64,000 bases of DNA. It comes from Salinicoccus roseus. GTDB taxonomy: Bacteria > Bacillota > Bacilli > Staphylococcales > Salinicoccaceae. Where the stretch lies: positions 744,001 through 808,000 of the forward strand of contig NZ_RKQJ01000001.1 of assembly GCF_003814515.1 (NCBI RefSeq). Reading direction: 5' to 3'. Position 1 is the stretch's first letter. The number at the start of each line of letters is the position of its first letter. The position numbers and the translations under genes were made by a program. The notes below the pieces were generated by a model. That model saw nothing but the letters and a program-made list of their open reading frames with translations. It ran no database searches and was not told the origin of the DNA. Of this stretch, positions 58,346 through 64,000 are shown one piece after another.

Positions 58346-58454
58346 CTCTGAGCGGTATATATGCCTAATGGATCATGTCACCCGAACGCTTCGGACACCT
58401 TCCGGATGACCATGACATTTTCAGACCGTTGCCGTTTTATCCTGTTACATTGGA

Positions 58455-58490
58455 AAAGAAAAAGCCTGTCCCCAATCGGGAACAGGCCTC
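58455..58490 (-). terminator. terminator after yktA
   Basis: GCCTGTTCCC pairs with GGGgACAGGC around a short loop, followed on the minus strand by TTTTTCTTTTCC. Confidence 0.85.
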
Positions 58491-58500
58491 GTGGGTGGAT

Positions 58501-58773
58501 TTATATTCTGATGACATCGTCCTCGTCTGCATCTTTGAGCAGCTTGACCGCTGCATATGATTCAAGACCGCTGTTTGATTTGAACTCCTTGAAAACCGTC
58601 TTTTCCTCGGCCTTCCCTGGAACGACCGACTTGAACTTCCGGTACTTTTCATCAAGTTCCGCAGCAGTAACTCCTTCATCGTGAGCTTTTTCAACTGCTT
58701 CGAAAAATGCGACGACATCGATGATTTCATCTGTAGTCCACTCGACATCTATCGGGTAGCTGTATTCTTCCAT
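58501..58773 (-). CDS. yktA: UPF0223/YktA family protein
   Basis: A 90-aa acidic protein matching the UPF0223 family: YSYPIDVEWTTDEIIDVVAFFEAVEKAHDEGV, of which YPIDVEWTT is diagnostic, then LDEKYRKFKSVVPGKAEEK. Function unknown. The ATG at 58771-58773 follows TAGGAG. It lies downstream of the pdh operon terminator, as in related genomes. Confidence 0.9.
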   Translation of the reverse strand: MEEYSYPIDVEWTTDEIIDVVAFFEAVEKAHDEGVTAAELDEKYRKFKSVVPGKAEEKTVFKEFKSNSGLESYAAVKLLKDADEDDVIRI

Positions 58774-58797
58774 ATTCAGACTCCTATCTGCCAATAT

Positions 58798-58827
58798 AAT
58801 AAAAAAGGGCGCCCGGATGGGCACCCA
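58798..58827 (-). terminator. terminator after pdhD
   Basis: GGGTGCCC pairs with GGGCgCCC around ATCC, followed on the minus strand by six Ts. Readthrough would supply yktA. Confidence 0.8.
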
Positions 58828-58839
58828 TGATCAGTCCTA

Positions 58840-60246
58840 TTACATAGTGTGGATCGGTTTGCCGAGCACAACGTCTGCCGCTTCCATTGGAATTTCTCCA
58901 AGTGTCGGGTGGGCGTGGATTGTGAGGGCGATGTCTTCCGCAGTCATGCCGGTCTCCACTGCAAGACCAAGTTCAGCGATGATGTCGGAAGCTCCGGTAC
59001 CTGCAACCTGGGCACCAAGAAGCAGACCGTCTTCTTTACGCGAAACCAGCTTGACGAAACCATCTGTTTCATTAAGACCCAGTGCACGGCCGTTGGCTGC
59101 GAATGGGAATTTTCCTGTCTTCACTTCGAATCCGGCTTCTTTGGCACTTGCTTCATTGTGGCCGACAGTAGCAAGCTCAGGCTCCGTGAAGCATACAGCC
59201 GGCATGCCGAGGTAGTCGACTTCGGACTTCTCTCCGGAGATGGCTTCCGCCGCAACTTTGGCTTCGTAGCTTGCTTTGTGCGCAAGTGGAAGACCTGGGA
59301 CGATGTCGCCGATCGCAAAGATGTTCTTGATGGAAGTCCTGGACTGCTTGTCCACTTCAACGATGCCTTTATCCGTCATTTTGATTCCGAGCTCTTCAAG
59401 ACCGAGTTCATCTGTGTTTGGACGGCGGCCGACTGTGACGAGCACGTAGTCCGCTTCGATCTCCTTCGTCTCGCCTTTGACTTCATAAGTCACCTTGACA
59501 CCGTTCTCGGTCTCTTCGGCTTCTTTGGCCATCGCCTCAGTTTCGATCTTCACGCCTTTTTTCTTGAGGTTCTTCTTGACGAGCTGCGTCATCTGCTTTT
59601 CGAATCCGCCGAGGATGTCTTTTGCACCTTCAAGAATCGTCACTTCAGTACCGAAGTTCGCATAGGCTGTACCAAGCTCGGAACCGATGTAGCCGCCGCC
59701 GATTACGACGAGCTTTTCAGGTTTCTCCTCAAGTGCAAGCGCACCTGTGGAATCCAGTACACGCTCACCGAATTTGAAGCCTGGAATTTCGATTGGACGG
59801 GAACCTGTAGCGATGATCGCATTTTTGAACTCGTAGGTCTGGGACTGCTTTTCGTCCATGACTTTCATTTTGTTTTCATCGACGAAGTATGCTTCGCCTT
59901 TGACGATTTCAACCTTGTTACCTTTAAGCAGGCCTTCTACACCGCCGGTCAGCTTTTTGACTACGCTTTCCTTGAAGGATTGCACTTTTGAGAAATCAAG
60001 TTTGACATCTTCGGTGATGACACCCATATCTTCGGAATGCTGGGCCTGGTGGAAACGGTGTGAAGAAGAGATCAGAGCCTTGGAAGGAATACATCCAACG
60101 TTCAGACATACACCACCAAGAACATTCTTCTCGACGATCGTCACTTTCTGGCCGAGCTGTGCTGCGCGGATTGCTGCAACATAGCCTCCTGGGCCTGCGC
60201 CAACTACAATTGTGTCAGTTTCAATAGGAAAATCTCCAACTACCAT
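58840..60246 (-). CDS. pdhD: dihydrolipoyl dehydrogenase (E3 of pyruvate dehydrogenase)
   Basis: A 468-aa flavoprotein disulfide reductase. The FAD loop is [19 protein letters not shown], the redox disulfide [13 protein letters not shown] has C47 and C52, the NAD loop is [12 protein letters not shown], and the C-terminal His-Glu pair is in HAHPTLGE. It reoxidises lipoyl-E2. It is 6 nt after pdhC. Confidence 0.98.
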   Translation of the reverse strand: MVVGDFPIETDTIVVGAGPGGYVAAIRAAQLGQKVTIVEKNVLGGVCLNVGCIPSKALISSSHRFHQAQHSEDMGVITEDVKLDFSKVQSFKESVVKKLTGGVEGLLKGNKVEIVKGEAYFVDENKMKVMDEKQSQTYEFKNAIIATGSRPIEIPGFKFGERVLDSTGALALEEKPEKLVVIGGGYIGSELGTAYANFGTEVTILEGAKDILGGFEKQMTQLVKKNLKKKGVKIETEAMAKEAEETENGVKVTYEVKGETKEIEADYVLVTVGRRPNTDELGLEELGIKMTDKGIVEVDKQSRTSIKNIFAIGDIVPGLPLAHKASYEAKVAAEAISGEKSEVDYLGMPAVCFTEPELATVGHNEASAKEAGFEVKTGKFPFAANGRALGLNETDGFVKLVSRKEDGLLLGAQVAGTGASDIIAELGLAVETGMTAEDIALTIHAHPTLGEIPMEAADVVLGKPIHTM

Positions 60247-60252
60247 CTGTAA

Positions 60253-61599
60253 TTATCCCTCCATTAATAGTAATTCTGGATTGTTAAGCAAACGTTTAAC
60301 ATGGTTCAGGGCATTCTGTGCTGTCATACCATCAATCTGTCTGTGATCATAGCTGAGTGAAAGTGCAAGCACTGGTGCTGCAACGATTTCTCCATCTCTT
60401 ACAATGGCCTTCTGTTCGATGCGGCCAATGCCGAGAATTGCAACTTCCGGCTGGTTGATGACAGGAGTGAACCACTGTCCACCTGCTGAACCAAGGTTTG
60501 AGATCGTCATGGATCCGCCCTTCATCTCTTCACCGGACAGCTTGCCATCACGTGCCTTCACAGCAAGATTGTTGATTTCATCGGAGATTTCAAACATGGA
60601 TTTCTTGTCTGCATGCTTAACGACAGGCACGACAAGTCCGCGTTCCGTATCCGCAGCAATACCAACATTATAATAATGTTTCTGGATAACTTCAAATGTT
60701 TCATTATCGATTGAAGTGTTGAACTCAGGATATTTCTTGAGCATGGACACGAGTGCCTTCACGACATATGGGAGGAATGTGAGCTTGACGCCCTGCTCCT
60801 CTGCCACACCTTTGAATTTCTTCCTGTGGTCCCATAGGGCCTGTACTTCAATTTCATCGAGGTGCGTCACGTGAGGGGATGTCTGCTTGGAGTTCACCAT
60901 TGCCTTCGCAATCGCTTTTCTCATGCCGCTCATCTTCTCGCGCGTCTCAGGGAACTCGCCTTCAGGCGCAGCCTGTTTCTCCTGCTTGCCTTCAGCCTGC
61001 TCTTCCTGTGCTTCGGATGCTTCCGCTTCCTCTTCGGAATCCGCGGATGTCTGGTCACCGTTCATGAATGCTTCTACATCCTCTTTCAGAACCCGGCCGT
61101 TTTTGCCGCTGCCTGATACTTCAGTGATGTCGACATCATTGTCGCGTGCGAACTTGCGTACGGATGGCATCGCGATGACGCGTCCACCGGATTTCTCTTC
61201 GCCGGAATCCTTGTCGTCCGTTTCCTCTTCAGAGGATTCCTCTTTTGTCTCTTCTTCTTTTTCTTCTTTTTTATCGGAAGATTCCTTTTTCTCTTCTTTC
61301 TTGTCCTCTTCCTTCTCTTCTTTCTCCTCTTTTTCCGGTTCTTCTTCACCGGAATCTTCGGAGCCGTCGTCGATCGTCACGATCGTCTCGCCGACGGTCG
61401 TTACTGTACCCTCTTCAACATGCAGTTTCTTGATTGTGCCGTCCACTGGGGATGGGATCTCAACAACCGCCTTGTCGTTCTGAACTTCCGCGAGTACATC
61501 GTCTTCCTTGATTTCATCGCCTTCTCCTATGAACCACTTGACGATTTCACCTTCATGGATACCTTCACCGATATCCGGCAGTTTGAATTCAAATGCCAC
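60253..61599 (-). CDS. pdhC: dihydrolipoamide acetyltransferase (E2)
   Basis: A 448-aa core subunit. One lipoyl domain (residues 1-76; lipoyl lysine K43 in VQNDKAVVE) is followed by an extremely E/K/S-rich linker (about 78-140). Next is the peripheral subunit-binding domain (about 142-180, [16 protein letters not shown]), a second acidic linker, and the catalytic domain ending in SYDHRQIDG (His 419). The linker is longer and more acidic than in most staphylococcal E2 proteins I recall. Confidence 0.97.
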   Translation of the reverse strand: MAFEFKLPDIGEGIHEGEIVKWFIGEGDEIKEDDVLAEVQNDKAVVEIPSPVDGTIKKLHVEEGTVTTVGETIVTIDDGSEDSGEEEPEKEEKEEKEEDKKEEKKESSDKKEEKEEETKEESSEEETDDKDSGEEKSGGRVIAMPSVRKFARDNDVDITEVSGSGKNGRVLKEDVEAFMNGDQTSADSEEEAEASEAQEEQAEGKQEKQAAPEGEFPETREKMSGMRKAIAKAMVNSKQTSPHVTHLDEIEVQALWDHRKKFKGVAEEQGVKLTFLPYVVKALVSMLKKYPEFNTSIDNETFEVIQKHYYNVGIAADTERGLVVPVVKHADKKSMFEISDEINNLAVKARDGKLSGEEMKGGSMTISNLGSAGGQWFTPVINQPEVAILGIGRIEQKAIVRDGEIVAAPVLALSLSYDHRQIDGMTAQNALNHVKRLLNNPELLLMEG

Positions 61600-61619
61600 A
61601 GTATTTCCTCCTCTGCTGA

Positions 61620-62597
61620 TTAAAAGTCCAAGACTTGTTTTGCACGCTCGACGATGTCTTCCTTATTCGGGAGCCATACGCCTTCTGCCTGTGTGAATGG
61701 ATACACTGTATCCGGTGCCGTTACACGCATGATCGGTGCTTCCAGGCTCAGTATCGCACGCTCGGAAAGTTCTGCAGCGACATTTGCTGCAACACCCGCC
61801 TGGCGCTGTGCTTCCTGGATCACCACCGCACGGTTCGTCTTCTCTACGGATTCGACAAGTGTTTCGTAGTCGATCGGGGAGACTGTACGCAGGTCGACGA
61901 CTTCTGCAGAGATGTCTTCTTCTGCAAGTGTATCCGCAGCCTTGATCGCCTCCTGCACCATTGCACCGTAGGCGATCAGTGTGATGTCATCACCCTCGCG
62001 CTTCACATCAGCTTTGCCGATTTCCACCGTATAGTCCTCTTCAGGCACTTCTTCGCGGAATGAACGGTAGAGCTTCATGTGCTCGAGGAAGATGACCGGA
62101 TCGTTCGAACGGATCGCCTGGATGAGCAGCCCCTTCGCGTCCACCGGATTGGAAGGGATGACCACTTTCAGACCCGGTGTCTGGGCCATCAGGCCTTCGA
62201 GGGAGTCAGCGTGGAGTTCCGGCGTGTGTACGCCGCCGCCGAATGGCGCGCGGATAACGACCGGCATTTCCTTGCTCGCCCCTGAACGGTGCCTGTGGCG
62301 CGCAATCTGGCCGGCGATACCGTCCATCGCCTCGAATACGAAGCCGAAAAATTGGATTTCGACAACTGGACGGAATCCTTCAAGTGTGAGGCCGAGCCCC
62401 ATTGAAGCAAGTCCACTTTCGGCAAGGGGCGTATCGAAGACGCGCGCTTCGCCAAATTCTTTCTGCAGGCCTTCTGTTGCCCGGAATACCCCACCGTTTA
62501 CGCCGACGTCTTCACCGAAGACGAGAACGTTCTCATCATTTCTGAGTTCAGTGGCCATCGCATCAGTGATTGCCTGGATCATTGTCATCTGTGCCAT
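61620..62597 (-). CDS. pdhB: pyruvate dehydrogenase E1 beta subunit
   Basis: A 325-aa transketolase-like subunit. Signatures are [31 protein letters not shown] and the C-terminal [14 protein letters not shown]. With PdhA it forms the ThDP site. It lies 20 nt upstream of pdhC and 3 nt after pdhA. Confidence 0.97.
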   Translation of the reverse strand: MAQMTMIQAITDAMATELRNDENVLVFGEDVGVNGGVFRATEGLQKEFGEARVFDTPLAESGLASMGLGLTLEGFRPVVEIQFFGFVFEAMDGIAGQIARHRHRSGASKEMPVVIRAPFGGGVHTPELHADSLEGLMAQTPGLKVVIPSNPVDAKGLLIQAIRSNDPVIFLEHMKLYRSFREEVPEEDYTVEIGKADVKREGDDITLIAYGAMVQEAIKAADTLAEEDISAEVVDLRTVSPIDYETLVESVEKTNRAVVIQEAQRQAGVAANVAAELSERAILSLEAPIMRVTAPDTVYPFTQAEGVWLPNKEDIVERAKQVLDF

Positions 62598-62600
62598 TGA

Positions 62601-63737
<1,137 letters not shown>

Positions 63738-63753
63738 TCATTTATCATCAGTT

Positions 63754-63782
63754 ATCTTACCATATGCTGTTATAATAGTAAA
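63754..63782 (-). promoter_or_regulatory. promoter of pdhABCD
   Basis: On the minus strand TTTACT (63777-63782), 17-nt gap, TAAGAT (63754-63759) preceded by an extended TGG. An inverted repeat AACAG-N6-CTGTT lies further upstream at 63842-63857. Confidence 0.6.
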
Positions 63783-63880
63783 TAAAACCGGACTGTAACA
63801 GAGGCTTCAAAACCCCTTTAAATCAACGTTCACTGTACTAAAACAGTAATATCTGTTATATAATACAGCGCTTCCATCAC

Positions 63881-64000
63881 TTATGATTCGATCAGCGACT
63901 CGATCTCCTGTTTGATCTGGTTCACATTCTCGGTCTGCTCGCTGAACGTCTGTGCATCCTCCTGCACCTGCTGGTACTCTTCGTCCAGGTTGTTCAGCCT
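63881..64000 (-). CDS. C-terminus of a coiled-coil protein, possibly YkyA-like
   Basis: Only the last 39 codons and stop are in the window. They are a polar, heptad-patterned helix (NNLDEEYQQVQEDAQ, then QIKQEIESLIES). In bacilli the gene next to pdhA in this orientation is ykyA, a putative cell-wall-binding lipoprotein with coiled coils. That identity rests on position alone. Confidence 0.55.
   Translation of the reverse strand, partial: RLNNLDEEYQQVQEDAQTFSEQTENVNQIKQEIESLIES

Noticed and set aside
61086-61349. Lys/Arg-rich 87-codon ORF on the minus strand
   Set aside because: It is the +1 frame of the E/K-rich pdhC linker; the basic composition is only the frame-shifted reading of GAA/AAG repeats.

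Overview
The window looks like one contiguous piece of the chromosome of a low-to-mid GC Gram-positive coccus of the Staphylococcaceae. The gene order mraZ-rsmH-ftsL-pbp1-mraY-murD-divIB-ftsA-ftsZ, bshC beside mraZ, ftsW-pyc-ctaA, and ilvDBHC-leuABCD-ilvA is staphylococcal in style. Roughly balanced base composition, many acidic proteins and a caa3-type oxidase (absent from Staphylococcus itself) point to a halophilic relative such as Salinicoccus or Jeotgalicoccus. That genus-level guess is inference from memory, not from a search. I see no tRNA, rRNA, CRISPR array, insertion sequence or prophage.

Layout. 1-17766: on the minus strand, the division and cell-wall cluster runs from mraZ down to ftsZ, then ylmD-ylmE-sepF-ylmG-ylmH-divIVA, a T-box-controlled ileS, lspA and the start of rluD. 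17797-25800: bshC, a YlbP-type acetyltransferase, yceD-rpmF, tmcAL, coaD-rsmD, ylbG, a membrane-anchored glycerophosphodiesterase, ricF and yugN. 25807-33600: terminal oxidase genes (DUF420 protein, ctaG, ctaF-E-D-C, ctaB, divergent ctaA). 33604-44560: pyc, ftsW-ylaN, a YlaL-position gene, ylaH-typA, ylaF, a two-part NERD-like gene, suhB and yktB. 44584-57200: branched-chain amino-acid genes on the minus strand, ending in a BASS-family transporter next to ilvD. 57215-64000: a membrane protein with a long charged tail, yktA, the pyruvate dehydrogenase operon pdhABCD, and the end of a coiled-coil gene.

How the parts connect. Pyruvate is a shared hub: pyc makes oxaloacetate, pdhABCD makes acetyl-CoA, and ilvB draws pyruvate into valine, leucine and isoleucine synthesis. 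The ilv-leu genes carry layered control visible in the DNA: a Leu-type T-box before ilvB, and a CodY-like box overlapping a perfect CcpA cre upstream of it. A second CodY-like box and a second perfect cre lie upstream of the transporter-ilvD pair.

Most notable observations: (1) a near-textbook -1 frameshift signal (slippery A AAA AAG, 6-nt spacer, 7-bp all-GC stem) joining the two halves of a NERD-like/zinc-ribbon gene at 42134-43062; (2) three GTGG repeats at exact 10-bp spacing just downstream of a -10 element before mraZ, as expected of a MraZ operator; (3) an ilvA that lacks the ACT regulatory domain and whose 5' end seems displaced by one base; (4) coordinated CodY/CcpA sites on two neighbouring ilv promoters; (5) a candidate sigma-B promoter before the charged-tail membrane protein.
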